A DNA stretch of 64,000 nucleotides from Vespa crabro (GCF_910589235.1 NC_060959.1:4197763-4261762), one strand, 5' to 3'. Positions 38,881 to 54,100 are shown, numbered from the stretch's first letter. The notes: generated from the letters alone by a model not told the origin. Made by a program: numbers and translations.

Positions 38881-40021
38881 CTATACACGATTGACGTTTA
38901 TATTGTTATCGATAGAAACGAAGTAACTCTATCAAGACGAAAGTGACGTCACGAAAATTAAAAAAAAAAAAAATTCAATATAGTTTAAGTAACACGATTA
39001 ATATTATATGTGAACATTTATATAAATATTTCAAAAATATCAGTCTAAAAATAATCTTTTACGTCAAAATTGAAAAAATACCAATACGTATCTACGTAGT
39101 ACTTACAATACAGGATATATGTTTAGAAATGTCCAAATAAATATCTCACGACTAATTGAAATTATAAGAAAATTTAATCGGAGAAATTTCCACGACAGCT
39201 CTAATTCTATTACAAAGTGCATATAAGAAAAAATTTTTTTCTTTTTCTTTCTTTTTTACTCATCACTCTTCCGAGTTACGAAGGTCGACACAGTTTCTTT
39301 CCTCCCATATCTATACAGCAACGATCATTCGCAATCAAAATCATATTCAGTAAAATGCATCGTTCATAAGATAATTTTAAGTATTCTTCCATATTAAAGT
39401 AAAGTTTATTACTTAATTTAAATTAGAGTTAAGTATTTAAAGTAGAATTGATTTTCCTTAATACAATTTGAAAAAATAATCGTTTAAGCTATAAAATATT
39501 TTGAAGTTGTTTACGTCTTTAAATTATCATTGACATTAAACTCGTCCAAATTACTACGACTGCTTGATTTATTAAATAACGTATATATATACCATTTATA
39601 AATCACGGACTGTGAATTATATTACAAAATATAAATCTGCTCAATCAGTCAATTTTTTTTACTAAACATTATTTTGATTGCGAATATGAACTATTAACTT
39701 ACAAATATGCAAGAAAAAAAAGATTATAGATATCCGTATAAAGAAATCCATTTAAGAAGAAGAAGAAGAAGAAGAAGAAGGAAAAAAGAAACTACGTCGA
39801 TCTTTTGTAAATTGAAAAGGTCACGAGTAAACAAAAAAAAGAAAAAAAAGGAAAAGAAAAGAAATAGAAAGAAAAAGAAATAGAAAGAAAAAAGAAAAGA
39901 AATATTTACATGCGTCTTGCAACTGACTATCAAAATGGTGCAAATTTTTCTTAATAAACTTTCTTGTAAAATTCAATCAGTCGCGTAATATTTCCTCGGA
40001 CGTCTATAAACGGACACTGTA

Positions 40022-40218
40022 TACATGTCTATATACGTATATATACATGTCTATATACGTATATATACATACATATACACATACATATATACATACTTAT
40101 ATACATATATACATACATATATACATACATATATACATACTTATATACATATATACATACATATATAAATACATATATATATAAGTATATATATATACAT
40201 ATATATATATACATACAT
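40022..40218. repeat. (TATACATA)n minisatellite
   Basis: About 200 bp of ATATACATACATAT-type units. The first two copies are the 20-mer ACATGTCTATATACGTATAT. Confidence 0.95.
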
Positions 40219-40728
40219 ATTGTCATCTACAAGCGGCTACCCGTAATTTCCCGCTCATTACGTGGGCGTGTTGGAAGGTCATATTTCCACAGAAGAAGAA
40301 GAAAAAGAAGAAAAAGAAAAAAAAAAGTTTCGCATATTCTTCAGATTTTTCAAAAGTCGATAACAGAATTGTCATTCTTTTTTTCTAGTGCCTCTCTTAT
40401 CTATACCTTTTCAAATAATTTCTCGTATACTTTTTATATAATATTATTAAATCTTTAAAGAACATTAAAAAAGAAAAAAAAACATTCACTCTTTTCTAGA
40501 GTTTTAATATCAGTTCAGTATCAGTTACTCGGAATACATCGAAGAAAAGAAAAAAAGAAAAAAAGAAAAAAGGGGGAAAAAATAAAAAAGAAAGAAAGAA
40601 AAAGATTATTTAAATCTTTATGCATATTGACTCGAAATTTAAAAAGATTCTGAGAATTAGTATGCTAATACGATGAAATTCGACCGTGGGAAACGTCATT
40701 TCGAGTAGGATCTATTATATGCATATTA

Positions 40729-40816
40729 TATATATAATACATAAATGTGTTTATATATATATATATATAATACATAAATGTGTTTATAAATATATATATA
40801 TATAATACATAAATGT

Positions 40817-40862
<46 letters not shown>
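40729..40862. repeat. minisatellite: AT array with three ATAATACATAAATGTGTTTA units
   Basis: The 20-mer ATAATACATAAATGTGTTTA starts near 40734, 40768 and 40802, each followed by 14-18 bp of AT repeat, and a pure (AT)n of about 40 bp follows. Unit period is 34 bp. Confidence 0.8.
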
Positions 40863-40866
<4 letters not shown>

Positions 40867-41278
40867 GAACATTAATCAAATGTTCTTCGCTGTCTCATGA
40901 AAAGTGATATAATTTTATATATTAATCATTTAAATATATAAATGATATAATTTATAAGAGAGAAAAAAAACAAAAATATCATTCGAAGAATAAAATCGGT
41001 AAAGAACAATGATACCTTTGAAGTTGGCTACAGCATGACCATCCAAAGGGGTCACCGTAACCTCTGATGAATGTGCAACGCACACGTTTTACATTAAATG
41101 AAACCATTCAATTGACATTAGTCACGTACATAAATTCGACGAAAAAAAAGAAAGAAAAATGAACGATACGATGGTATAAATGATATTATTCCCAATTAAT
41201 TCGATTTATTTTAAAATCCATTGAACGTCCACCACGTACTTACTACATACTTTCTATATAACTTCTCTATCTCAATCA

Positions 41279-41312
<34 letters not shown>

Positions 41313-41388
41313 TTAACCATCTTTCTTCTTCTCAATCCCATTCTCCGTCTATTTATATATATATATATATATACATATATATATACAC

Positions 41389-41419
<31 letters not shown>

Positions 41420-41545
41420 CTCTATACGCGCATGAAACAGAAGAATAAAAGAAAAAGAGAAAAACAGACGGACAAATGGATAGTTTAACTAGATAGACAA
41501 TGACAGAAAACGAAGAGAGAGAAAGAAAGATATATATATATATAT

Positions 41546-41584
<39 letters not shown>
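41279..41584. repeat. (CTAT)n, (AT)n and (GA)n cluster
   Basis: TCTATCTA repeats at 41279-41312, AT arrays at 41356-41414, a short ATATAT at 41530-41546 and (GA)n at 41549-41582. They lie immediately left of the promoter-like island. Confidence 0.95.
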
Positions 41585-41586
<2 letters not shown>

Positions 41587-41649
41587 TAGACGATAAATGA
41601 ACAGAAAAGAGATAGTAAATAAAGGTGTGAAAGAAAGAAAATATCGTTT

Positions 41650-42590
41650 AAAAACTCACATTTTTCCGCGATCCGCCGCCATAGGTCCTGGGAAAGAATT
41701 TGACGTTTCGAACTTAACGAGGCACGTCGTCGTCCTTTCTGGAACTCTTCTCTCCTCTTCCTCCTTCACCCCCGCGAGCTTTCAGGATGTCACACCTCTA
41801 TCGCAACGGACACCGCCATGCGCGGGGCTAAAACGTCGGGAGGGGAACGTGAACACACCAAAGAAAGGTAATCAAGAAATCATATAATCGCGAATATGTA
41901 TATACACAAATGCGCACACACACACACACACATATATATAATATATAGTGCGTGTTATCGGTTAAAACCGGCTAACCAGACGAAAACTCTGACAGCAAAA
42001 CCGCGTGCGAGTTCCACAGTGATACAAGTCCACGTTACCTGTTTTTTCTCCCTCCTATTCAATCTCTCTCTTTTTTTTCTTTTTCTCTCTCTCTTTTCTC
42101 TCTCTCTCTATGAGTCGCGCGTTCTTGCTCTCTCCTCTCCTCCCCCTCTTCGTTGCCTTCCGCGCAACCACACACGAAACCGCGCGAACTTACACGAACA
42201 CAATCTCCTCTTTCTATTCTTCTTCTTCTTCTTCTTCTTCTTCTTCTTCTTCCTCCCTCTTTTTATTCTCCTTCTTTCTTTCTCTTCTTAGAGCGGTAAC
42301 ACGATAATCCTAATGAAAATTTACGATTGGACAGCTGACGATTATTTTTTCACATGTATATAAGAATGAAAAAAAAAGTAACGAATAACAATTCTCGCGA
42401 CACAGTGTCCTACATAAATACGTACGTATTATGTTCACGTCCACGAAATTTCTTTTTCGACTCGAAGAAAAGCTCTTGCCGAACGCTACCCGACTCCCGG
42501 CCTCCAAGCTGTCATCGATCGTACAGGCGCGAGCGTCGACTCAACTTACACTACCATCTACCGGCGGGATGTTAAATTTATTAAGATTCT
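41650..42590. promoter_or_regulatory. CpG-containing island; candidate promoter/5' exons of an unseen gene
   Basis: Three GC-richer blocks occur: 41665-41870 (TCCGCGATCCGCCGCCATAG; ends in a good AAAG/GTAATC donor on the plus strand), 42105-42200 (GAGTCGCGCGTTC ... CCGCGCGAAC) and 42475-42575 (GGCGCGAGCGTCGACTCAAC, CTACCGGCGGG). They are separated by CT and TTC microsatellites. On the minus strand an ATG at 42507 opens a frame that reaches a possible GTACGT donor near 42427. No exon can be proven. The block is unlike the surrounding AT-rich repeats and is the best promoter candidate left of mRpL11. Confidence 0.4.
42205..42255. repeat. (TTC)n microsatellite within the 42 kb island
   Basis: About eleven TTC units (TTCTTCTTC) in a pyrimidine-rich tract that separates two GC-rich blocks. 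Confidence 0.95.
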
Positions 42591-42620
42591 TCGCTTAACA
42601 ATTTGTAATTCTATATACAA

Positions 42621-42791
42621 TAGACCCCCATACAACGCAATTAATACGTTCCCGCGTTGTATCAAATCGCGTCATAGGAAATTGTGTTATACATTTGGGA
42701 AAAAAAAATAAAACAATTATGAAACAGAAAAATATCGTTCCAATACATATTTTTAGCGCGTTGTAGCAACTCGCGTTATACTCGGGTTCTA
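42621..42791. mobile_element. 171 bp TA-flanked inverted-repeat element (MITE)
   Basis: Left end TAGACCCCCATACAACGC; right end read in reverse TAGAACCCGAGTATAACGC. This gives terminal inverted repeats of about 18 bp with a few mismatches. The interior carries degenerate subrepeats GCGTTGTATC, TCGCGTCATAGG, GCGCGTTGTAGC and CTCGCGTTATAC. No coding capacity. It lies beside the candidate promoter island and 414 bp from the mRpL11 stop. Confidence 0.65.
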
Positions 42792-43204
42792 CTACTGCTG
42801 TATATATATAAATAAACCAACAACACATGTTCTATATCGATAATAATATCGCTATGATTCTGATGATTTCTCGATTAATAGCATTTGTTTTGTCCGAAGA
42901 TAAAAAGGATTCGTGTAATAATATCAATTCTCTTATTTGCAATATAAAGATTATCATATATTTTATTTGTTTTATTTTATTTCTTTTTGTTTTTTTCTAC
43001 TGAAACGAGGTAATCGTTCATTATTACTCAGTCAAATTTTCTACTACTTGTTATAATTGTTTTGTTACATAAAAAAACTGTAATGTACAGTTAATGCTTT
43101 ATGTATACGATGAAACTGTTACAGGATAACGAAATATAATGCGAACATATAATGTTTCATTATATATAAATGTTTATATTTACTTTTCTGCAGAACAATA
43201 TTTT

Positions 43205-43998
43205 TTATACTGTTCTAAGCAATTTAGTTTCCTTAGCCAATTGGAGTTCTTTTTTACGTTCTATAACCTTTAGTTCTCTTTCTTCCAAAAATTCTGCATA
43301 TTCTTGTGGATCTAGTTCTCGTACTATCTCGATGCCACAAGTTCTAGCTATTCCGACTACCATTATACAAATTTGTTCTAAAGACAGTAACGCTAACGGG
43401 GGATCTTCCGATTTTATTTTCGCAATTTCGTACAAATGTTTTAGAGTTATCTTGCCTGCTACTTCGCCTGTAACAAAAAAATTAAAAATAACGTATTAAC
43501 TAATTAATAATATTTTACCTTTAACAAGTTATTACTTTATATATCTCTTTATAAACTACTGACATTAATATTTTATACCTTTCTCCATTTTTGCTACTTG
43601 TATTCCAGCTGCTTGTTTTAAAAAATAAGTGGTTGGTGGTTTATGTATAACTAGATTGTAACTTCTATCAGCATTTACACTGACTCTACACGGTAATGGA
43701 ATTCCTTCTTTGATATGCTGCGTCTTTTCATTAAAATCTTTACAGAAATTAGGAATATTGATATTTCTCTAAAAATATAAAAAATATTAAATTAGTATAA
43801 ACCATTCACAAACTGTATACAACTGTAAAAAAAAATAAAGAATAAGTTAAAAACTTTTATTCTAACCTGTCCAAGCATAGGACCTAATGGTGGACTTGGC
43901 TTCGCCATTCCTGCAGGTATATCCGTACGTAATTTAGAAGAATGATCTACTTTCTCCATTATTTTTTTAATTGTTCTCATTTTCCCTGCCTTCGACAT
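43205..43998 (-). CDS. mRpL11: mitochondrial large-subunit ribosomal protein L11 (uL11m), three exons
   Basis: Encodes the mitochondrial form of ribosomal protein L11, which binds the GTPase-associated region of the large-subunit rRNA and takes part in factor-dependent steps of mitochondrial translation. Coding exons on the minus strand are 43998-43867, 43768-43579 and 43467-43205. All junctions are GT...AG, phases fit, and the joined protein is 194 residues, normal for the family. The start is the ATG at 43998 (MSKAGKMRTIKK). An in-frame ATG at 44034 would add 12 hydrophobic residues and is less likely from family length. The proline-rich L11 N-terminal signature is visible at about residues 28-44 (PAGMAKPSPPLGPMLGQ), followed by NFCKDFNEKT and IKEGIPLPCRVSVNADRSY. 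The C-terminal rRNA-binding domain follows (GKITLKHLYEIAKIK, then IMVVGIARTCGIEIV), ending in a charged helix. It is divergently paired with CFAP36. Confidence 0.95.
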
Positions 43999-44293
43999 TA
44001 TGAATATCAATAACAATTTGATATATAACCTCAAAACTAACTTCTTTCACGTTGGTACATTTGCAGTCCGGTTTACCGATCGAGCAACTCTACTTAATCT
44101 TATCACGATATATCATGCCTTTATGCTGAAATAAAAAACATTTAAAGTTGGTAGTAAGATTTTCTTAAAAATTATCATAGTGTAATTTGATTTATGTCTT
44201 ATTTAATTCATTTTTAAAAAAAAGGGAAACAAAATATCTACGCTACGATGTAATTAATCATAAAAAATTAATTGAATACTACTTATAGCGTAA

Positions 44294-44328
<35 letters not shown>

Positions 44329-44361
44329 TAAATATATGTATACATATGTATATGTATACAC

Positions 44362-44397
<36 letters not shown>

Positions 44398-44673
44398 TAT
44401 TAGAAATAACATACATAAATCTTGGAAAATTATTATCATATCATATGTGTATATATGTATAATACATACATGTATATAAATTTCTATATACTAAACTTAA
44501 AATATCGGTGGTCTAGCGCAGGCTTGTAAAAGCAATTCTGTTTTGTACACCGTAGCTATGACTACAATTTATGGAACACGCGAATAGTTTAGCTCAAATT
44601 CTCTCGTGGAGAAGAAAAAAGGATAGACGACCGTCAAAAGCATTACATATTTTACGTTATCAATAAAATTAAT
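43999..44673. promoter_or_regulatory. shared divergent 5' region of mRpL11 and CFAP36
   Basis: 675 bp separate the two start codons, which point away from each other, so both promoters must lie here or in unmapped upstream exons. The proximal part (44040-44110 and 44500-44640) is less repetitive. The middle (44289-44398) is a compound AT/CA/GT microsatellite. No TATA box at a convincing position was identified against the AT-rich background. Confidence 0.6.
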
Positions 44674-46807
<2,134 letters not shown>

Positions 46808-49800
46808 AGTGAATATATAATAATATATTTATCATTATTATACGTATGTTCTATTGATCGTAATCCGGGAAAATTGATTGATTGATTGATTGATTGATTA
46901 ATACTCGTAAGAGGATATGTTTCGTCTTCTTCCGTCTCTTTTTAAATTTAAATATTAAAACCTTTTTTTCTCTTTTTTCTTTTCTATGAGCTTTTTCATC
47001 ATTCAAACGAAAAAATATAAGACGTAGTTATACGCAAACATGTTGTTTCAGTTTATTCGTATTATGAAAGGTTTTATTTGTATATAAATGCCTAACTTGT
47101 TTCAAATATAATACTTGGATTGCTCATAAATTACATAAATACTATGCATACTACTTCATTCCTCAGTATCTCGTTCCCTTTAGCGATATAAATAAAATTG
47201 TTCAATCGTTTATCTCGAAGAATAAAATTTGTAATTATTGCCTACATGATCATATACGATCGACATTTTTTCTTTTTTGTTTTTTTTTCAATTAGCCAGA
47301 TTAATATTTACAATGTTGTTACAAAATATGAGCTAAGATTATGTGTTTCACTGAAGAGAAGGCAAAGATAATGACGAAATATAAAACGTTTTTTTACGAG
47401 TAAATCGATAATAATAAAGATAATGCTATTTAATTCGCCGATTGCGCCCGATTTGAAATAACAATTTTGCGAGTACGCTTTTTAAGGTAGGGTCTGTAAC
47501 TCTATCTAATAGACGCTTTTGTCTAAATTTTTAATTTTATTTAATTAAATATTGTTCGCACTTCTACACCACACATATTTTGCGTCAGTCACACCATCAT
47601 TTTCACCTTTACGACCAACTTTAATATTGAATAAGACAGATCGGTAGCAAAAAACAAGCAATAAGTACTCTAATGTGTAATTCTGTAATTATTAATTACT
47701 GTAACAATATGTACATATTAAATACACATTTAACACGATGATAATATTTCTGACATATATTAATAATAATGATAAAAAAAAAAAAAAGAAAAAAAAGGAA
47801 AAGAACAAAAGAAAGGAAAAACAAAAAAGGACAAAAATGAAAACGATACTACGTCTAACACACATTATAGATCACGGAAAGCAATAAGAGTAAAATTACA
47901 TTTGATTAAAAGTAAATTATTACAAATCCTTGTAAAGGTCGATAAATTTCGTTATTAATAGACATCAAATAAAATAACTTGAATTAATCGACTTTTATAA
48001 AGATACTCTTTTTTTCTCATTTAAATAATGCAATGTATTCATTGCATCTATTGTAAGCTTTTCTTCCATTCAATGTTGCTTGTTATATGCTACTTATTCT
48101 GCCTATATAATATTCGGCTTAGTTAATCTAATCTTCACATCATTCATTCTCCGACAGAATAAAATGCAAAATATGATCTTTCGTTTGTAGTCCATTCACA
48201 TATTTATCATTGTCATGCACACTGATTTTTTTTTATAACTGCTCATTAACTTACAGAATTGATGAACTTCATTTTCTTATAAAAAACGTGTGATTTTTCG
48301 CGTTTGTGTGTTTGTATGTGGCTACATATGTCAGAGAACAAAAATGTCACATTCTGTTGGTATTTTAAATGTAAAACGCACGTTATCATTAATATTATAT
48401 CAATATTATTATTATTAGCACGTATGGTATTGTACAATGTGTAAATTTCCGTTCTTTGATTAATGTTACAATGTAATGACTATGTAACATTGAATACAGC
48501 AATCTTGGTAATAAACTGCCAGACAAAATGTTTTAGATTTTTCGATTAAATGAAATTTTTAAGAGTGCCCCTGGAAGTGCTGCATTTGTTTTCTTTTCTT
48601 TTTTTTCACATATTTACAACTTAATTCTCCTAACGAATGTCCTGCGTAACGTTTTACGATATGATTAAAGTTCTGTGACGTTTCACGATTTTTTCGTAGA
48701 TTACGATCTACGAATGTTTTTATGTATTATTATTTTTCTTTTTTTTTTCTTTTTTCTTTTTTTTTCTTTTTTTTTCTTTTTTTTTTTTTAATTTTTATCT
48801 TCGCTCTTGTTGAAATGATGAGTAAACATATAGTACTCTTGGAAATAAAATAATATTCGAACTTAGGACGGTCTAACGATAATTTCTTCCTAATAAAGTA
48901 TAGGAATTTTACTGCACTTAATTTTACATCCCCTTATTCCCCCTTTGCCCTCTTCTATCCATATTCGCCCTCTTCTCTCTCCATATATATAATATATCCT
49001 CTCTATTATGATTATTGAATAATACATTCTTAGAGAGTATGATACAATAAAGAGAAAAAAAATGTATATCAAACTATTTACTAGAAATATGCCACAAAGA
49101 TATTCTGACTTCTCTTGATGGCAAGCATTTAAAAAAATAATGGAAAATGATAGCGACAAAGCCTAAAACACTCTGTACAAAAATACATTGAGTATAATTT
49201 AAATAGCATATGATTGCATCTTTACTTTAGTATCACTTAGGTATTAATTCATTCCTTTCATTTACTTACATTCGCCGCACCCAATGTAGCATTCTATGCC
49301 TAAGAATATCTCTTTCTTATTATGGAATAAATTGTGAATATATGCAAAACACACGAAATACATTACTCGATATTCTGTTACTTAATTACCTAATTAATAT
49401 ATTCAGTTACATATTCTGTGGTCATTTCAGAATTAACAACATTTTATATATACATACATTACTCAGCTCCAGCGAATTTGCCTACTTGAAATATTCACAA
49501 TATACTAATCTCATGAGTGAATTAACTTCTATCACCTTTTGTAGTATCATAAGTTAATATATGCGTCTGTTTGTTAAAGTTTGTTAATATGTGCATACGA
49601 ATGTTCTTACGACATCACAAAAATTTCAAATGTTCATACTTACAATTATACAACAGTCTTGAAAATTCTTTTGTGTTAGACGTATCGAAAACTCTGTACA
49701 TTAGCTTATAATACTTTGTTATAAAGTCAACTCAATCAGTGTAAGGCAATAATTTATTTCAAATTGGTCACTGTATAAGGCCTGCTCTAGTTAAATGATT

Positions 49801-51175
49801 ATTCAAAGTAATAGATTTCTCTTCGCTATAGATCTTAACTATGTTAAAAATTACAGATTAAACTAGAAAGTAGACACTTTTTTCTGGAGCTGGCATTTCC
49901 TGTAATTTCATGACATACAGAATCTCAATTTAAACAAAAATTAAGATTTCGTATTGCAATATCCGAGATTATTCTCATCTCATGGCTCTACTACATAAAA
50001 TAATGTAAGTAGATATGAATATTTTCATAAATTAGACATTCTTTTTTCAGTGCACAGAGATTATTCCAGGCTTCTCATTTTGCCCTTACGATTAAAAAAA
50101 AGATTTGTAAAAAAGATACTATACTACACTTAATATTCAAGATTCGTTAAATATTTTTTAAAACATACTTTTTATATCGAGGATTGCTATCGGGCATGAA
50201 GTGCAAACTGATAAATATACACAAATCAAATATTTATTGTACAACTTCTACTACTTACATTGATAACCAAAAAACTCTTCAAATGTATTTTGAAGGAAAC
50301 TGAGATTGTGAAGTAGTCGCATATTTTCTGCTTAATCCAAGTATGTGGTCGTTTTACAATCGTTACAAATATACATATATATACAAACTAAATATTATTT
50401 CCGTCGAATTGGATAAAGATTCATGGTATCTGACCTTTGCAAAAACAGATTTCAATCGCTTGTCCCACTAATTCAATTCGTGGATGGCTAATCAAAAACA
50501 CAACTGTTTTTGTGCGGTAGATCATGTACTTTTACATGCGAAAATGGTCTTTACACATCTTGTAGTAAGTTCCTTTTCGATGGACTCATACATGTCATAT
50601 AGTCACAGTTTTTAGATTTATAGACCTAGACCAAAGTGTATACTTAGACATTAATGTCTATAGAACTCACCAGGTCTAGAATTTTTCACCTTATCTGTGA
50701 AAATTTTCCCTACTACGTAGATTTCCAGATAAGTGGAATAAATCATTAATCCTTTTTAAATTCATTTAATTCATTGAGTGAACTTCCAATATTTCGTCAA
50801 TATGATAATACAATTATTTTGGCTTTACCTTCACTTGTGTTTGTCGATCCCGTTGTCCAATATGTTTTTTCTTTATTTTTTTTTTTCCTTTTTTTTCCTA
50901 TACTATTTCCAATCACTGTCTTCTCACATTCATTTCTTTGTTTAATATACACAATTAAAGAAAGAAAAAGATGTAAAAGTTCATCACGCTTTGTGTTTCA
51001 AAAGCACTTATTCATTACGTTTATCACTCAGGATGAATAAAGTACAACCTGTACCCTTCTCATTGTAAATTAATAGATTGTATAACCTTTCGATCAGCAT
51101 TTTGTGCACATAATAGGGGCCGTATTTTACTAAAAACTTTGGAGATCGCACATTTATTTTGAATTTCGAGAATGT
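46808..51175. other. intergenic/3' UTR region between convergent CFAP36 and PP4R3
   Basis: 4.4 kb with no supported coding exon and far fewer microsatellites than the left 43 kb. AATAAA on the plus strand near 47188 could serve CFAP36. The unique, repeat-poor sequence from about 48.8 to 51.2 kb could be a long PP4R3 3' UTR. A (CTTTTTTTT)n-like tract is at 48737-48792. Short frames have no homology I recognise. Confidence 0.5.
46873..46899. repeat. (ATTG)n microsatellite
   Basis: About six ATTG units in the presumed CFAP36 3' UTR, 66 bp after the stop. Confidence 0.9.
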
Positions 51176-54100
51176 CTACCACGACAATCGTTGCCGTTTT
51201 GGCGAAGGACTTAATCCAGAATCCTCATCTTCTTCATCAGAATCTTCTTCATAATCGACCAATCCCTATAAAATTAATTGTTTATATATTATAAAATGTT
51301 CATAAATATTTATATATAAAATTTTGTTTGACTATCTTAAAACAGTTTAATTACTTTTCTAATTATAATTCCAGCCTTTTCTACGGTACCAATAGTAGAA
51401 CTAGGAGTAATCTCAGGTGTAACTGGATTTTCATTCGTTGTTGATGTACTATTATTGACTTGAGTTTGCTGAGGAGTGATATTATTATTTGCTGTATTAT
51501 TGTTTAATACAGATTGTTGTTGTTGTTGTTGCTGATGATTTTTCGACTCTGTAAGGGAAGGCCCAAGGGCAGAATTAGAAGATGAAGATTGTTTCTTAGC
51601 TGAAGCAGGTGGTACCAAATCTGCCGTGGCCGCAGGTACCACTGCTTCTCCTTCATCAAAATCTTCTTCCTCTCTAAACCATATTTCTTCTTCTTCATCT
51701 AATTGTCTCTGATCTCTTCGATACCGGCTATTTCTTAATATTGATGGAACACTAAACATGTAAATAAATATTGTTAAAATATTTTTAACACGTTAAATGA
51801 CGTAGAGGTCACCGGTGACCGGCACTCTATTTGCCAATAGAGCGGAGCCGTGGGGATCATCGGTGACCGATAATACCATAACAAAACAAAAACAATGATT
51901 TCATTCCAACGTCGTGGTAAAATTATATAAAATTGATCCGACATTCAATGTATAAATAAATTCAATTGTAAGTCGGCGCTAAGTAACAATTTATGGTGTA
52001 CAAGAATTTGTGCCATGTTAGGAAGCAAGGAATGTTTAATCCACAAGCAAATTCTTGTAAAATAAAATATATTGCACCTTGAATACATGTACCTGTCGAG
52101 TGTTGTTCTGTCACGATCCTTTAATTTATCCTGATGTTGTTCATACCTCAGCTTTAATGCTTTGAATGTTTGTACATAGTCAATTGCTTCCAATTCTTTC
52201 GAAAAATTTTCTACAACGTGTGAACAAAGTGATTTGATGTCTTCCTGTAATGTAAAAGATACATATATACATACATATACATATATATTAAATATAAAAT
52301 CACTATACGAAAATATTTTAAAAAGTTCAAAGTTTTTATATAGTTATAACTTACCAATTTGATAAATTCAAACATTTCCAAAATAGCAGAATCTAATAAA
52401 TTGTATCTACCGTTGTTCCTTACAAATGCATCAAATACAGGTGCAAATAAATTTCCTTTTATTATATACCTATTATAAAATTCATCTTTCAGAGCTATAA
52501 TTTTTCTCATAAACCTTAAAGCGCACAGTACTAAGAATGTATGCGTTGACTTCATTAAAACCAATATTCTTCTAAGTAAATCCTTATTTAAAATGCAATT
52601 TTTAACGTGGTATGTATGATGTTCTACACAAAAAGATAATAACTCTAAAATCAATCCTAAAAGTTGCACTGTTCTATAATCTTCTCTTGCTGGTCGTTCC
52701 CCAATTGTATTAGCTAATAAAGGAGCTATCAGTGTTCCAATACTATTTTTATAGAAATAATTCAAGAAATCAGTCTTTTCTGATTTGTTGACTGAAGCCA
52801 ACATATTTTCTGGATCAAGAAGCAGGCGTAACACACCAGCTAACTGTACTGCTCCACCCAATTCAGGATCGCTATCTCCAACAAGTTGAGCGACTATTAC
52901 ATTGACTAACATTTGGTCCTGTTCTGTATTATTTATTTGTTGTAATGTATAATCTCTCACAACGCTAGGAGAATATTCCACAATATACGTCAATATATCA
53001 ATGCTCGCAGTTTTTGTTTGCGGATCATTTATTGCCAATGTTATTTCTAAGGCAGGTAATATGCCCAATGCTGTTAAATTTTTATAGAATGATTCCTTGC
53101 CCTGTGGTTGAAGATTTTGAGAAAAGTTGCAAAATTCTTTTAAGAAAAGAACCATGTCACGTCTTTTACTATCTGATGTTGATTCGTCCGTAAATTGACG
53201 AAATAATTCAGTCAGAAACTTTTCATCATCTTGTATAAGAGTTACTATTTCAACTTTATTAAAAAATATAAAACTACTCAATGTACTAAGCATGTTGTCT
53301 TCAAATACACTAGGAGTTGGTAAAACAACATCTTGTATATATTGAACTCTATATGTTTGATGAATTTTAGCTAATAATTCAGCATTTGTAATTGGAATTG
53401 CTTGTTTAAATCTTGCTAATTGCCGAAGATATTCTCTATGTCTTTTTGGTTGAGGCAATGTTGGTTCATATTCAAGACATCCAACAACATCAAAAATTGT
53501 ATCGTCACTGAACATCACTTCAAATAGTGCATTTTTATTAAGTAAGAAAATATTTTTAAAAATATCATAAAGGTGATGTAAGCCTTTAATATTTTCTAAG
53601 TCCTCACAAGTGTGGAACAAATTTAAAAGTTTCTTGATATAACCTTCTGATTCTAATGCAACAGCGAGTTTTTCTTTTCTCATTGGAGAAGCCAAAGAAT
53701 TCCCTATTAATTCATTAATTTCTTCTAATCGGCTTAATTCGCATGGAGGCAGTTCTATGGGCGGTGCAGCATCTGACATATCATCAAAGCGTTCATCTTC
53801 TGACTCTTCAACAATATCTTGTGTAATTTCTACTGATGGATCCTTTCCTTGAACTTGACATATTTTTTCCCAAATTTCATCACAACCAGCCTTTTCTTGA
53901 AAACTTAGGGCTAAGTCAAAATTATCACCCTCTGACCATACTATCAAAGTATCCTGTAATCATACATATGTAAATATTTTAACTTCGTCTCTTATAACAG
54001 TATCGTACTATACATGCATATTTGAAAATAATTAATGCATTCCTTAAAATTATTAAAATTCATCAAATAATATAAATATGATTATTTACAGTCTTATAAT

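Larger units (their letters stand above)
36919..41278. other. gene-free, very microsatellite-rich
   Basis: Contains CT, AT and TATACATA arrays, an (AAG)n at 39754-39780 and A-rich tracts. A patch at 41015-41110 (CTACAGCATGACCATCCAAA, GGGGTCACCGTAACC) is unique and moderate in GC. Confidence 0.55.

Noticed and set aside
41896..42291. 131-codon plus-strand frame near the 42 kb island
   Set aside because: Phe/Ser/Leu-rich, runs through CT and TTC repeats; the island is kept as a promoter candidate only.
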